Assembly: GCA_963575745.1 (NCBI GenBank)
Contig: CAUYUJ010017644.1
Span: forward strand, 77,501 to 141,500
Reading direction: 5' to 3'
Source: Prorocentrum cordatum
Taxonomy: Eukaryota; Sar; Dinophyceae; Prorocentrales; Prorocentraceae
DNA: 64,000 bases
The position numbers were made by a program, and so were the translations under genes. The notes beneath the pieces were generated by a model. It was not told the DNA's origin. It did not search any database and worked only from the letters and a program-made list of their open reading frames with translations. How positions within the stretch are numbered: the first letter of the stretch is position 1; every line of letters starts with the position of its first letter. Positions 1-9,580 of this stretch are shown here, one piece after another.

Positions 1-15
1 TCGGTGTTTTCTCCG

Positions 16-135
16 CTTCGGGACGCCCTCCAGCAGCGGCGCCTGGCCGAGAGTGGCCCGCAGGCGCCCGAGTCGTCCCGAAGGGCCGCCAAAAGCCCGA
101 GAGATGACCCGCAAACCGAGGGACCCTTCGCCGGT
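16..135. repeat. Diverged dispersed repeat, partner at 50098-50215
   Basis: Reading along + strand this stretch shares a string of short identical blocks in the same order with 50098-50215 (a tcgggacgc block, a ccag block, a gcgcctxgcc block, a gtcctgaacggccgcc-like block and an atgacccg block). It is a degenerate interspersed repeat. Several frames are open through it but they share no recognisable domain, so no gene is called. Exact limits need an alignment. Confidence 0.5.
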
Positions 136-1020
136 GCTGCGATGCCGCCGCCGGCTGGCTTCGCCCCGAAGGTCTCGTCAGGACGCACCCCAGGAGAGGT
201 CCGGGCAGTACCGGTGTCAGTACCTCCTGGTCCCCCCAGGGGCGGAGCTCGTGGCTTTGTCGGTCACGGGGGGGAGCGACGGGAGGGGAACTTCAGGGCC
301 CAAGGAGCCAGGACGCTGCAAGCCAGTACAGTCAACCTTGGTATCCTTGCCCCTTCGTATCGTTGCCCCTCAGGAGCGCCGATTTCCACGTTTGGCTACG
401 CCCCAGTTTCAGGGGGGCCCTGGGCGCCGTGGACGGGGGCATAGCAGACGGGGGCCTACGGGAAAGCCCAAGCCCTGTTCAGCCAGGCCCCCGCTTGCGA
501 AGTCCAGCGGCTCTTGGCCGGGCGTGGCAGGTCCTGGTCTGTCCATTCAGGTTGATGGTCAGAGGCGACGATAGGGGCGACTAGCCCAGGGGAGAGCAAT
601 ACATGTACTCAGGCGCGCCGATGATCGATGGCTTCGAAAAGGCTCCCGGGCGAATACGTGTAATGCCCGCCCCTGGGCTATTCGCCCTTATCGTCGCCGC
701 CGGGATGGTTTCTGGGTGTGGGGGGTTCTCCCACGAGGGCTCTGGCGTAGAAGGCGACAAGGGCGGACACTGCAGCGGGTCGCGGGGCGACAGCGATAAC
801 AATGACAACATCCACAACTCGCACCACGGAACCCCATGCCAGAAACGATCTCGGGGACAATGTGAAGCCGTTGACCCCCTTCCCTTTGATTGTTCTTGTT
901 GCATGGGCGTGGTGACAATTTCGCCCAATGTTGACACTGCGGCGCTGTTGATCACGATGCAGTGGAATGTCGACAGATGCAGACGAACAGACGAACACAA
1001 GGCCGTCCCAGACGAAGCGC
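136..1020. other. No supported gene
   Basis: GC-rich sequence with several overlapping open frames on both strands (the longest on + runs about 600-1127). None shows a recognisable domain or start context. A small palindrome (atacatgtac region, about 599-608) is the only local structure seen. Confidence 0.5.
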
Positions 1021-1028
1021 TCTTTGCA

Positions 1029-1370
1029 ATTGTTTATATTCAAGTCTTCGAGCTTGCTGTGCTACGAAAACCCCGCACGAAGCGCTTACTGCTCTGTTGT
1101 TTCGAACCGAGTTCGAATCTGGTTTGAGCTTGCGTTTCGAGGAAGTCCTGCTCGAGACCCTCGCTTCTCTATTGTCTGGAACCAAGTTCGAGCCTGGCTC
1201 GAATCTGCTTTTCGAGAAAATCCCGCACGAGTCGCCGAAGTTCGTATTGTTTGGAACCAGATTCGAACCTGGTTCAAATCTACGCTTCGAGAAAGTCCAG
1301 CCCGAGACGCCAACTCGTCCATTGTTTGGAACCGATGTTCGAATTTGGTTCGATGTTCTAAGGAAGCTCC
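1029..1370. repeat. 75-bp tandem repeat, 4 to 5 units
   Basis: The block beginning gaaccrxrttcgarycTGG recurs at 1104, 1179, 1254 and 1329, exactly 75 bp apart each time, with a more degenerate unit at 1029. Each unit carries two TTCGA boxes and a tttcgagaaa box. Because 75 is a multiple of 3, all frames stay open across it, which creates apparent proteins with a 25-residue repeat. I see no evidence of expression. Confidence 0.85.
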
Positions 1371-1900
1371 ATGCGGTTCGTCGCTTTCTAACCGCCACCC
1401 CGTTTAGCGTGATAAGCGTTAAACTGAAGGTGCAAGCCCGAGGTTACCCGCCCCCCCGTTGGCACAATTCCGTCCCCGTCACACTGTACCAGGCTCCGCG
1501 CGCCAAACGGGGCACCTCCGATCCACGCTGGGCCAGTCTGTCAACAATTGGACGATGTTTATCGCGGCACAGTCGTAGTAAGTCTCTTTGACGATCTTGT
1601 TAGTTTCTTTTTTTATTAATGCAAGCATGTCCTCTCACTGTTCCTTTTTATCCAGCTGCCTGCGGCAAACCCCACCACCATGCCTGTGCAGCATCGCTGC
1701 AGGACGGAGATTGAGTGCAGGAAAGGGAAAGCGCAATTCCGACGAGTGATATGATAAGGAGAGGTCGTCAGCTCGATTCGTCTTCGTGCCCGCGGTAGAA
1801 AGGAAGGCGAGATCACATCCCGCGGCAGTACAGCGAGTGGTCTGAACTGAGGATGGCCGTGATCCCGACATCGTCTTCGTCCGCGCGGTCGGGGGGAGGA
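1371..1900. other. No supported gene
   Basis: Unique-looking sequence with stops in most frames and no repeat structure or RNA motif that I recognise. Confidence 0.5.
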
Positions 1901-2003
1901 GGACAAGGAGGAGGAAGAGGAGGAGGAGATGGAGGAGGAGGAGGAGGAGGAGGAGGAGGAGCGGGAGGGGGAAGAGGAAGAGGATGATCAGGAGGAAAAT
2001 GAG
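1901..2003. repeat. GGA-rich simple repeat
   Basis: Almost pure (GGA/GAG)n purine tract on the + strand. It reads as poly-Glu in one frame and is not treated as coding. Confidence 0.9.
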
Positions 2004-2019
2004 GACGAGGAGAAAACTT

Positions 2020-2530
2020 CTTGGGGCCCTCCCGGGGGCTCCCGGGGGCCTCTAGGTGGCCTCCTGGGGCCTCTTGGGGGCCTCTTGGGGCCTTGGGCCG
2101 TCTTAGGGAGGCGAATGGCCCGTCTGACGCCTTCGGGGGCCGTCTTGGGTGCCACTCTGAGCCGTCTTGGTGCCCTCTTTGAGCGCTTTAGGGCCGTCTT
2201 GGAGCCCTCTCGAGAGCCTCTTGGACGATCTTGGCGTCCTCTTGGGCCGACTTGGGGCCCTCTTGGGGGCCTGATGGGCTGTCTTGTAACTATCTTGGAG
2301 GCCTCTTCTGCCGTCTTAGGCGGTCAGAAGCCCAAACGAGCGAGAACCTCAACATCCTCCAAAACCCAAGGAAAGTCAATGTTGTTTGCATCCTCGGGCT
2401 CTCTTGAAGAGCCTCTTGGAGCCCTCTTGGGCCGTCTTGGGTCTTGATGCCGTCTTGAGAGCTGCTTGAGCCGTCTTGGGACATCTTGAGCCGTCCTGGT
2501 GTCATCTTGACTGCTTTGGAAGCCGTCTTT
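2020..2530. repeat. Degenerate short-period satellite (cttgggggcc family)
   Basis: Built of imperfect 12 to 30-bp units around the words cttgggggcct, ggccgtcttgg and gccctcttgg. The same vocabulary builds 47330-47830, so the two blocks belong to one satellite family. The open + frame (1929-2447, Gly/Leu/Pro-rich) is a by-product of the repeat. Confidence 0.7.
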
Positions 2531-3245
2531 GAGGCCACATTGCCCGTTTGGGGGCCGGAAAGACCGCCGGAGAGGAGAGCAATTTCAGAGGGGATGGTCG
2601 CCTGAACTTTCTGCGAGGAGGGGGGGGGGGGCTGCCCTAGAAAATTTAAATTACCTCCAAGATATCAGCAAGCATTCTAGCGCGGCCACTCCATGCAAAC
2701 ACGGTGGCGCATATTACCAGTGATTTGATTCACCAGGGCTGTCCCGAGAGGTTGGCGGGGAGGGTTGGACAGAAAAGCTTGGCCAGAGAGCGAGAGCTAG
2801 CCAGGGTTCGCCAGAAGGCTGGGTGGGGTAATTCTTCGGTTGGCGCGTCTTTCCTTCATTCGGAGTGCTCTTGTTGTCATTACTCGTTGCTTGTGCCCTT
2901 CGTCGTTGTAGCGTTACTCTCTCGCCACTGAAAGCCATTCTTCTTCTCGCTGTTCCACTCGGCGCTTCCGGCGCATGCGCCGCACGATTTGCGCACGGAC
3001 TCTGGAGACCGATGTGCGTGCGCCCGCCGCGGCGACAGGCATCGTCTCATCACTCCCTCTGCTCCAGCCCCGCCCAAAAATTCTGTCAAGAGCGGTCCGT
3101 GGACCCCCTCGCCAGGAGTCCATCCTGGCCCGTGTTCCGAGGCGGATGCGGCCACGGGAGCGAGAAACCTCCCAGAAGGCCCAGTCAAAACGAAAACTAC
3201 GAGGTAGAGCCGCCGCTGTCTCTAGACTGGCCGTCATCCGATGAC
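2531..3245. other. No supported gene
   Basis: Contains short open frames on both strands without recognisable domains, and no repeat structure beyond short G runs. Confidence 0.45.
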
Positions 3246-3249
3246 GTTG

Positions 3250-3730
3250 GCCGTACTCTCCTCGAGGAGGAGGAGGAGGAGGACGAGAAGGAGGAGGAGG
3301 AGGAGGAAGACGAGGAGGAGGAGTACATTGAGGCGGAGAAGGAGAAGGAGGAGCGCATGGAGGCGAAGGAGGAGACGGGAGGAGGAGGGGGAGAGCAGGA
3401 CGAGGAGTGAAGGGATGTGGAGAAGGATTGAATCGCTTCTTCCCACGCGTGGCGCCGGCGCCGAGGTCTTGTCCATGGCCTGGGTGCGCATTGCGGGACT
3501 CCCGTCGCCCTGCCTGGCGGTCGGCACCGGCGCCAACACGGGGGAGGACTTGACCTGACCGGGCCTCAGCAGCACACGCGGTGTCGTCGTTTTCGCCGCG
3601 GCCGCCGGGGCCGTCACCGCCGTCGTGGTCGGCGTCGTCGTCGCAGTCGCCGTCGTCGTCGCCGCCGCCGCCGGAGCCGCCGTCGTCGTCGTTCTCGTCG
3701 TCGCCGTCGGAGGAGGAGGAGGAGGACGAC

Positions 3731-3762
<32 letters not shown>

Positions 3763-4262
3763 GGAGGAGGAGGAGGACGGGGGAGGGGGGAGGGGGGAGG
3801 GAGGTAGGAGGAAACGGGACGGGAAGGCGCCAGAGGGAAGGAGGGAGAGACTTCTCCCTCCTCTTCCTTCCCTCCTCGTCCTCATTCCTCCTTCCTCCCT
3901 TGGAGGGTCCAAACGGGGCGGGGGACAGGGGGGGGGGGGCACGGAAACTGTGGCATTCACTTGGTTTAGCACTTCATCGACGCATGGCCGCGCCTGCGAC
4001 GGGATACCCGCTACTTGTAGCTTGGTCGCTGGGACCTTCCACATGTAACCTCCCCATTTCGCCCCGTACGACTCCTTCTCCTCCTCCTTCTCCTTCTCTT
4101 CCTCCTCCATTTCCTTTCCCTCCTCCACATCCTCCTCCTCCTTCTCCTCCTCCTCCTCATTCTCATCCTCGCCCCTGCTCACGCTCCATCTCCTCCTCCC
4201 CCTCTTCCTCCTCCTCCTTGTCCTCCTCCTCCTCCTCCTCCTCCTTCTCCTCCTCATCCTTC
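3250..4262. repeat. Block of purine/pyrimidine and GCC simple repeats
   Basis: Successive tracts: (GAG)n at 3262-3412, (GCC/GTC)n at about 3590-3710, (GAG)n at 3711-3800, and (CTC)n at about 4075-4262. The strand of the purine tract switches from + to - across the block, so the whole could fold on itself. Long open frames here encode only Glu, Arg, Ser or Pro runs and are rejected as genes. Confidence 0.85.
3966..4036 (+). repeat. Dispersed repeat (inverted partner at 6018-6085)
   Basis: The reverse complement of 6018-6085 matches this stretch closely, including shared words cttcatcgacgcatgg, cgcgcctgcgacggga and agcttggtcgctg-like. It is a small interspersed fragment, orientation reversed between the two sites. 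Confidence 0.75.
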
Positions 4263-4628
4263 TTCACCCCTTCTCTCGGGAGAGGGAGGCTGAATCAGCA
4301 CCGCCGGGCGCCCCCCCCTCGCGCCCCGTGCTTCGCCGATCTGGGGGTGGAGGGGGTGATGCTCTTTATCCAGAGGGATGCGCCGTGCGAGCGCGACGAT
4401 AGCGCCGCGCTCCCCGCGGCGCGACTCGGAGGGCCCAGCTCGATGTACACACCGCGTCGTTTGGTCGGCCGAGGGGGCCAAGGAGCTCGTCGCAGAGTTG
4501 GGCGTGCGGGCGCTCCGGCGCGCCCCAGGAGCTGGGAAGCTGGAGCGCCTACAGGTTGCTCCGAGCGCCCGGGCCGACTGGGCGAGCCACAATAGAAAGA
4601 GAAAGAGAACAGATGATGTCCCAACGAT
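4263..4628. other. No supported gene
   Basis: GC-rich sequence with overlapping open frames on both strands and no recognisable domain. Confidence 0.45.
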
Positions 4629-4707
4629 TCATTTTCATATCATCTTCTCCTTTAACTTTCTTCTTTTATTTTAATAGAAAATTAAATTAGGAGAAGATGT
4701 GAAAATG
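4629..4707. repeat. AT-rich inverted repeat
   Basis: An island of low GC in a GC-rich setting. The left arm (about 4629-4655, ttcattttca then catcttctcc) is mirrored by the right arm (about 4680-4707, ggagaagatg then tgaaaatgaa), separated by an A/T-only loop. It could be a tiny foldback element or a structured terminator-like sequence; no adjacent gene supports the second reading. Confidence 0.7.
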
Positions 4708-4856
4708 AAGGCCCAGGCGAGGCCCGAGGAGCGCCAGGGCTCGCAGACGTGGACCACAGGCCGCGTGGACTGGCGACGGGCCGCGCCTCCGTGCAGCATC
4801 GGCGCGCCCCGCCTGCCCGAGCCCTCGGCATCGCTCGGACCTGTTGGTTTGCTGCT

Positions 4857-4910
4857 CTCGGGCGAGGGCGATCGTCGATCGTTCTCGGGCGAGGGCGATC
4901 GTCGATCGTC
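4857..4910. repeat. Two 27-bp direct repeats
   Basis: The unit ctcgggcgagggcgatcg followed by tcgatcg begins at 4857 and again at 4884. The units are themselves rich in the palindrome cgatcg and lead directly into the 61-bp palindrome at 4917. Confidence 0.85.
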
Positions 4911-4916
4911 GATCGT

Positions 4917-4977
4917 ACGTGTCGTTTCCACAGTGCACCTCGATCGTCGATCGAGGAGCACTGGGGAGACGACACGT
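4917..4977. repeat. 61-bp near-perfect palindrome
   Basis: Arms 4917-4946 and 4948-4977 are reverse complements at 27 of 30 positions with a single T between them. The centre is cgatcgtcgatcg. It would extrude a long hairpin. No flanking gene. Confidence 0.92.
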
Positions 4978-5075
4978 GCAACACAGACACACGCGCGGGA
5001 ATGGGCGTCCGCGCGATGGCGAGCACCGAGCGGCGGTGACCTCGAGCTTCGAGTGGGGGGGGGGGCCTCCCCATC

Positions 5076-5113
5076 CGTGGATCTGGCGCCCGCGCGCTGG
5101 CGCTGGATCCACG
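5076..5113. repeat. Short inverted repeat, 15-bp arms
   Basis: Arms 5076-5090 (cgtggatctggcgcc) and 5099-5113 pair at 13 of 15 positions around an 8-nt GC loop. Confidence 0.8.
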
Positions 5114-5241
5114 GGTCCGTAGACCGTGTTGGCGTGCGCCCGAGGGGCGGCTCCGTGCGAGCTGCTCGGGCCGGGTCCCCCGGAAGCGGTCGAAAGGTCG
5201 CTGGGCCAGGGCGAGCAGGCGAGGGTTCTTCATAATCTTAA

Positions 5242-5398
5242 GTCGGGCCTTTCCCTCTGGAGGAGGACTGTTCCAAAATGATGGTCGAAGAATGCGTCTG
5301 GGGGCGATTGTTCGAGCATTGTTTGCCAATGTTGAGGCATGTTTTACGCATGTTCAAATTCGTCGTCCAAAATCCGCCTGTAGGGGGACATGCCCGAC
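5242..5398. mobile_element. MITE-like element, family 1 (copy A)
   Basis: 157 bp bounded by gtcgggc at the left and gcccgac at the right. The terminal inverted repeat is about 26 bp and reads gtcgggcatgtccccctaca then ggcgga at the better-preserved end. Two further copies (6432-6566, 52576-52726) share both termini but have mostly unrelated interiors, as expected of non-autonomous inverted-repeat elements. I could not identify a target duplication. Confidence 0.75.
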
Positions 5399-6017
5399 TT
5401 CATCACATTCGGCTCAAGCGTGGGCGAATTGGATGAACCCTCCCACAGAGTTCATCCTGACCATGCCGACGACGTCGCCGATGCGTCAGCGATGCGGCGC
5501 GATCCTCTAACCCCTTCTACTCTGACCCCATTTGAGCGGCCTCCAGGTTCCTGATCTTCCTCCCCTCGACGGACAAAAAGGGCACGAACAAAATATAGCG
5601 TCAGGTCCGCGCTGGTTTCTTGGTTCTGCAGTGGACCCCCCCTTGCAGCGCCATCCGGCGATGCCCCCGGCACGCTCCGCGCGCCAGGGAGGGGGGCCCA
5701 GGGCAGGTACAGAATCCGCGCGGATCTCCGCAAGTGTATGCGTGTTGCCGCTTTTCCGTTCCACATCCGCATTGTGAACGCTTTGCGTTCTGCACAGCTC
5801 TCATTTGTCGCTCGCAGCCCTGGACACAGCCAGGTCGGTGGCACGGGTTCCTGTCATCAGCTGCACGGCCACGTGACGCGCGAGCACTGGACTCTGCGCC
5901 TGAAGTCGCCTCGATCTTGTGGGAGGAGGGACGAGGGACGAGGGAGAGGGAGGAGGAGGGAAAGGAGGAGGAGGATGAGGAAAAGGAGGAGGAGGAGGAA
6001 CCGCCAATAAACGATCT
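5399..6017. other. No supported gene; short GGA tract
   Basis: Mixed sequence with a (GGA)n tract at about 5930-6005. Open frames on both strands show no recognisable domain. Confidence 0.45.
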
Positions 6018-6085
6018 CAGCGACCAGGCTACAAGTTTATCTGGTATCCCGTCGCAGGCGCGACCATGCGTCGAAGAAGTGCGTC
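6018..6085 (-). repeat. Dispersed repeat (inverted partner of 3966-4036)
   Basis: The minus-strand reading repeats the cttcgacgcatgg and cgcgcctgcgacgggata words of 3966-4036. No coding meaning assigned. Confidence 0.75.
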
Positions 6086-6431
6086 TCCCGAGGGGGGAGA
6101 AGGCGGAGGAGGAAGGAGGACGAGGAGGTGCAGCGCGCCCACAGGCGAGGAGGCGGAGAAGGAGGAAGAGGAGGAGGGACGCGGCTGAGGGAGGATGCGA
6201 GGTCGGCTGACCCCCCCCCCTCCCCCCCGAAGCTGCACGCTCCGTGCTCATGTGAGCCCACCGCCAGGCCTCCCGCGCCTCCCGCCCGCCGCACGCGCCC
6301 ACGCCCCCGCCGCCGCGCGCGCCCGGGATTGGCGGGCCCGGCCGAGGCCGCGGCAGGATCCTGATCTTCTCGATCAAGGACGCCCGCCGCCCTGCCGGCC
6401 TCCCCCCGAGGAGGAGGAAACTCACGGTTCC

Positions 6432-6566
6432 GTCGGGCCTGCCCTTTTACAGGAGGGGTATTCCATAGAAGGTCGCAGAGGAGTCGGGGGACTATGCCTC
6501 GACGATGTTCGAGCACTTCTTGCTATCTTTCGTCAGACATCCCCCTGTGTGGGGGACACGCCCGAC
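6432..6566. mobile_element. MITE-like element, family 1 (copy B)
   Basis: 135 bp starting gtcgggcctgcccttttaca and ending with gggggacacgcccgac, so both termini match copies A and C with a few changes. The interior is shorter than in the other copies. Confidence 0.7.
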
Positions 6567-6727
6567 CGAAGCTTGCGGCCGAGAGCTCCGGCTCAGCGTG
6601 CCGCGCCGCTGGTTCCGGCCCGCCACGCCTCGGCGCGGCACGCGGTCCGCGCCCCGGTCCCGGAGGCATCCACATCCCGAGCTCTTCGAGGCTTCCCGCC
6701 CCGCGCAGCGGAGCGGCACGCCATCTC

Positions 6728-6890
6728 ACCACCCACCAAACCACCCCAACCCAACCCGAAGGCTCAGATTTACCCTCGATTTCCAGTGGGGGGGGGTCGG
6801 GAAACGTCGAAAAAACACATGTGGAACCCTTACCCCCCCCAACCCGAAATTCGGGTCTTCGGGTTGGGTTGGGGTGGTCTGGGAGGTAGT
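6728..6890. mobile_element. MITE-like element, family 2 (copy 1)
   Basis: 163 bp with terminal inverted repeats of about 33 bp. The left end runs accacccaccaaaccacccc and then aacccaacccgaag; the right end mirrors it. The interior contains a tttccagt, G-run, cgtcgaaaaaacac segment shared with the copy at 43650-43812. Confidence 0.85.
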
Positions 6891-7340
6891 CACTATCCGC
6901 TTGCTAGGCGTAACATGTCGCTGGGGCCGCCGCCGCGACACGCTGAGTCAAAATTCCCGACCGTAGCGAATTACGGAAGCTCCCGCTCGTCTTGGGTTGA
7001 GCGTCTATCGGCGAACAGCGCTCGATGGCGCACAAGAGCGCCTAATAGTGTGAAAACCGCACCCAATAGCGACCAACAGCGCTCATCAGCGCCATGTGAG
7101 GGAGGTGCATGGTGTCCGCTTTGCGCGCGAGTAAACGCTCTAATATCAACTTGTGGTTAACAGATGGTCGACCCCCCCTGGGGCTGATGAATAGACCCAG
7201 CGGGGCGCGAAACATTTTTTCAATCACGGGCAGCCTCAAAACGATTGCCCGCCGTGTAGAAGTTGCTATAGGGATTGTATGCATCCGAGGCGAAGTGTTT
7301 CCCCTTCCCCTCTCAGGCGAATTACTGACGTGCCACAATC
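6891..7340. other. No supported gene
   Basis: Unique-looking sequence; short open frames only. A small inverted repeat (ccgtagcgaattacgg, about 6961) is the only structure. Confidence 0.5.
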
Positions 7341-7827
7341 GTCGTCGTCGTCGACGCCGTCGTCGTAGTCGTCGTCGTCGTCGTCGTCATCGTCGCCGTC
7401 ATCGTCGTCGTCGTCGCCGACTACAGAAGGACTCGCAGCGCAGCAGCCCCTACCGCAGTGCGTCGTCGTCGCCGCTGTCGTCGTCGTCGTCGGCGGCGAC
7501 GACTACAGCGGGCATGCGCAGCATTCCCCCGCCCCCCCCGCCCCATGGAGCATCCGCAGTGCGTCGTCCGCCGTCGCCGTCGCCGTCGCCGTGGCCGCCG
7601 CCGCCGTCGCCGTCGTCGTCGTCGTTGTCGTCGAGTGCAGCAAGCCTGCGCAGTACACCCTTCCCACCCCATGGGACATCCGCAGTGTGTCGTCGTCGTC
7701 GTCGGCGGCTACAGCGTGCATGCGCAGCACCCCCGCGCCCCCACCCCACGGCGCATCCACAATGCGTCGTCGTTCGCCGTCGCCGTCGCCGTGGCCGCCG
7801 CCGCCGCCTCCGCCGCCGCCGCCGCAA

Positions 7828-7890
<63 letters not shown>

Positions 7891-7925
7891 TCGTCATCGT
7901 TGTCTTTGTCGTCGTCGTCGCAGGA
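7341..7925. repeat. CGT trinucleotide tracts with embedded minisatellite
   Basis: Runs of (CGT)n and (GCC)n alternate with an imperfect unit of about 70 to 130 bp containing catgcgcagca, a C run, ccccatgg and catccgcagtgcgtcgtc (units near 7512, 7645 and 7718). Frames on both strands stay open and give Arg, Ser, Val or Asp runs; none is treated as a gene. Confidence 0.85.
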
Positions 7926-8189
7926 CGCTGTAGATGAGGGGGTGGGGGGGACGGTGGGAAAATGGAGCAGGAGGAGTTATTTTTCCCGCATGCTTCTACC
8001 GTTCCCCCCCCGGCGTTGTTGCCCCCTTCCGCTGAAGCGGCGCCGCTTGCGTCGCGCCTGTCGCCCTCTGCTTTCGGCCCGGTGTCGGCGCGAATCACCG
8101 GCGCCGCCGCCGTGTGTTTTCATTTGGCGGGCGCCCCCCCCCCGCGATTCGCCCGAGCAGAGATCATCAGTTGTTCTCATCACGCGCCC
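7926..8189. other. 5' flank of the retrotransposon, no gene
   Basis: Sequence between the CGT block and the first terminal repeat. Nothing recognised. Confidence 0.5.
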
Positions 8190-8281
8190 TGTATAGTCGT
8201 AGACGTGAATACCCCAACAGGCCCCTCCTCGCCCGTGCGTGTAAATGCTGACCCTCCGCAACTGCGGTGGCTCAAAGTCTG
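8190..8281 (+). repeat. Split direct repeat A1 (5' end of retrotransposon)
   Basis: 92 bp, identical base for base to 40582-40673. Similarity fades outside these limits. Its place directly before ORF1, with the sister copy inside the 3' end between B1 and B2, identifies it as the 5' terminus. Confidence 0.9.
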
Positions 8282-8309
8282 AGAGGCCCCCAGCCGCGGC
8301 GGCCCCTGC

Positions 8310-8789
8310 ATGGACGGAGGGGCGCCTCCGCTGTGGGCGACACTGCTCACGGCCTGGGGGGCGACCTGGAGCGCCTGCTGGAGTTGGGGCTGGGGCGGAG
8401 TCTCCACCCAGGCGGCCCTCGCGGCGCCGTTCGCGACCTCCGGCCACTGCCAGGAGGATTCTGAGCGCTGCTCCTGCGACTGGGAGCTGCGCAAGATCAT
8501 CGACCTCCAGCAGGAGGTCGGCCTCCTCCAGTCGGAGGTGTGGGCGCTGCGGTGCCTGTTGCTGGCCGGGCTTCTGCTGCTCGGCGCCGTGGCCTCTGGT
8601 GCTGGCACGCTGGGTTTCCTGGTGGGGGCCTGCCGGCGCTGTCGCTGCGGCGGGCGAGAGCGCGCGCCGAGCCGGGCGGCCGAGCCCGGCGCCCAACCGG
8701 CCGCGGCCTCGAGGGCGGCGGCGGTGGAGGGGCTGACGTGCCCGCAGCCGGGCCGAGGGCCCTCGACGCCGAGCCGCCGGCAGCTGTAG
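8310..8789 (+). CDS. Retrotransposon ORF1, small membrane protein
   Basis: 159 codons beginning 28 bp after A1. The N-terminal third is rich in Trp, Ala and Ser; residues about 60-78 form a short amphipathic, Glu/Gln-rich stretch; residues about 81-106 form one strong transmembrane helix (CLLLAGLLLLGAV core) followed by a basic Cys/Arg segment (CRRCRCGGRER) and a Pro/Ala-rich tail. Comparable small membrane proteins precede the Gag-like frame in many dinoflagellate retroelements as I know them. It ends 4 bp before ORF2. Function unknown; anchoring of the element's particles to a membrane is only a guess. Confidence 0.6.
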   Translation: MDGGAPPLWATLLTAWGATWSACWSWGWGGVSTQAALAAPFATSGHCQEDSERCSCDWELRKIIDLQQEVGLLQSEVWALRCLLLAGLLLLGAVASGAGTLGFLVGACRRCRCGGRERAPSRAAEPGAQPAAASRAAAVEGLTCPQPGRGPSTPSRRQL

Positions 8790-8793
8790 CCCG

Positions 8794-9194
8794 ATGGCGG
8801 ACGTGCTGACGCTAGACATCGGCGACCCGCAGATCCTGGTCCACTACCCAGATGACGAGAACGGCTTCCTCTGGCACCACAGAGTGCTGCTCTTCAGGGT
8901 GTCGGACGACATCTGGATCAGCTTGACCCCTGACCTCGCGCTGGTGCGCCTGAAGCTGCTGGACATCCGGCACGAGGTGCTGGAGAGGCGAGCCCCGTTC
9001 CCTGCCCACCTGGTCCACCAGGTCTATGCCCACGACCCCATCGCCGCCGCCGCCCTGGCGGGCTTCCGCCGCCGTGCGAAGATCCAGGGGCAGCTGCTGG
9101 GCGTGGGCCAGGTCGACGTGGTCGAGAGGATGATCTGGGTGGTGGCCGAGCCCCGGTCGGCGAAGTTCGGTGAGGTGATCGACTCGGCCATCAT
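8794..9194 (+). pseudogene. Retrotransposon ORF2 (Gag-like), 5' part, cut by transposon insertion
   Basis: Starts MADVLTLDIGDPQ and follows ORF1 at 4 bp. The first 133 codons carry a compact region with HYPDDENGFLWHHRVLLFR and a VYAHDP motif that I recognise from Gag-like frames of dinoflagellate retroelements. The frame is interrupted after base 9194 by a 12.65-kb DNA transposon. Joining 9194 to 21851, which keeps a single TCAT, creates an ATG codon across the join and an uninterrupted 415-codon protein ending at 22697. Past the junction the frame reads into the transposon's terminal repeat and continues open to 9534 by chance. Confidence 0.85.
9191..9194. repeat. TCAT target-site duplication, left
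   Basis: TCAT directly precedes the left terminal repeat and TCAT directly follows the right one (21847-21850). Removing one copy restores the reading frame of the host ORF2, which independently fixes the duplication at 4 bp. Confidence 0.92.
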
Positions 9195-9241
9195 CTTGCC
9201 AAATCTAATTGAGGTTTTTTGGGGTTTTTTCTTTGGCCCAC
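9195..9241 (+). repeat. Left terminal inverted repeat
   Basis: Begins cttgccaaatctaattgagg, then ttttttggggtttttt, then cttt and ggcccac. The reverse complement of 21800-21846 matches over the full 47 bp with one substitution and two single-base indels. The T6-G4-T6 core is unusual for a transposon end. Confidence 0.92.
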
Positions 9242-9251
9242 CTCTAAGTTT

Positions 9252-9273
9252 AGGTGCCCTCTCGGAGGGCGCC
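9252..9273. other. Hairpin just inside the left transposon end
   Basis: ggtgccctc and gagggcgcc pair over 9 bp (one G-T wobble) around the triplet loop tcg. Its closeness to the terminal repeat suggests a subterminal binding or folding site, by inference only. Confidence 0.55.
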
Positions 9274-9413
9274 TCAAACGATGTAGGGGCCATGGTACGC
9301 CGAGGGGTGCAATCAGCAGGATGTATCATCATCGTGTCTGCGCTCTCATCGCATTCCATATTCATCATCCCTCCTCATCATCGTTTCAACGCTCAACGCT
9401 CTCATCGTTTCTC

Positions 9414-9475
9414 ATCCTCCTCCTTCTCCTCCTCCTCCTCCTCCTCCTCCTCCTCCTCCTTTCTCCTCCTCCCCC
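9414..9475. repeat. CTC tract, left subterminal
   Basis: (CTC)n run about 175 bp inside the left terminal repeat. The right end has a GAG run (21599-21710) about 90 bp inside, so the two tracts are in inverted orientation like the ends themselves. Confidence 0.85.
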
Positions 9476-9580
9476 TCCTCACCCAGTGCGGTGATGGTGA
9501 TGACGGGTCCAACAGCGATGATGATGTGATGTGACACATTGATGGTATTGGCAGCGAGTGCGATGATGTTTTTTCCTGTG

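Noticed and set aside
1104-1366. 75-bp units as tRNA genes or tRNA-derived SINEs (length and ggttcgaatc resemble a B box)
   Set aside because: No acceptor stem, anticodon arm or A box could be placed; the TTCGA box occurs twice per unit.
3250-4262. Long open frames (up to about 447 codons) across GGA/CTC tracts here and at 7341-7925, 50527-51192, 53185-53982 and 54207-55400
   Set aside because: They encode Glu, Arg, Ser, Pro or Asp runs from simple repeats, with competing frames on both strands and no domain.
9195-9241. T6-G4-T6 as a telomere or chromosome end
   Set aside because: It is part of an inverted-repeat transposon end inside a restored ORF; the dinoflagellate telomere repeat is different.
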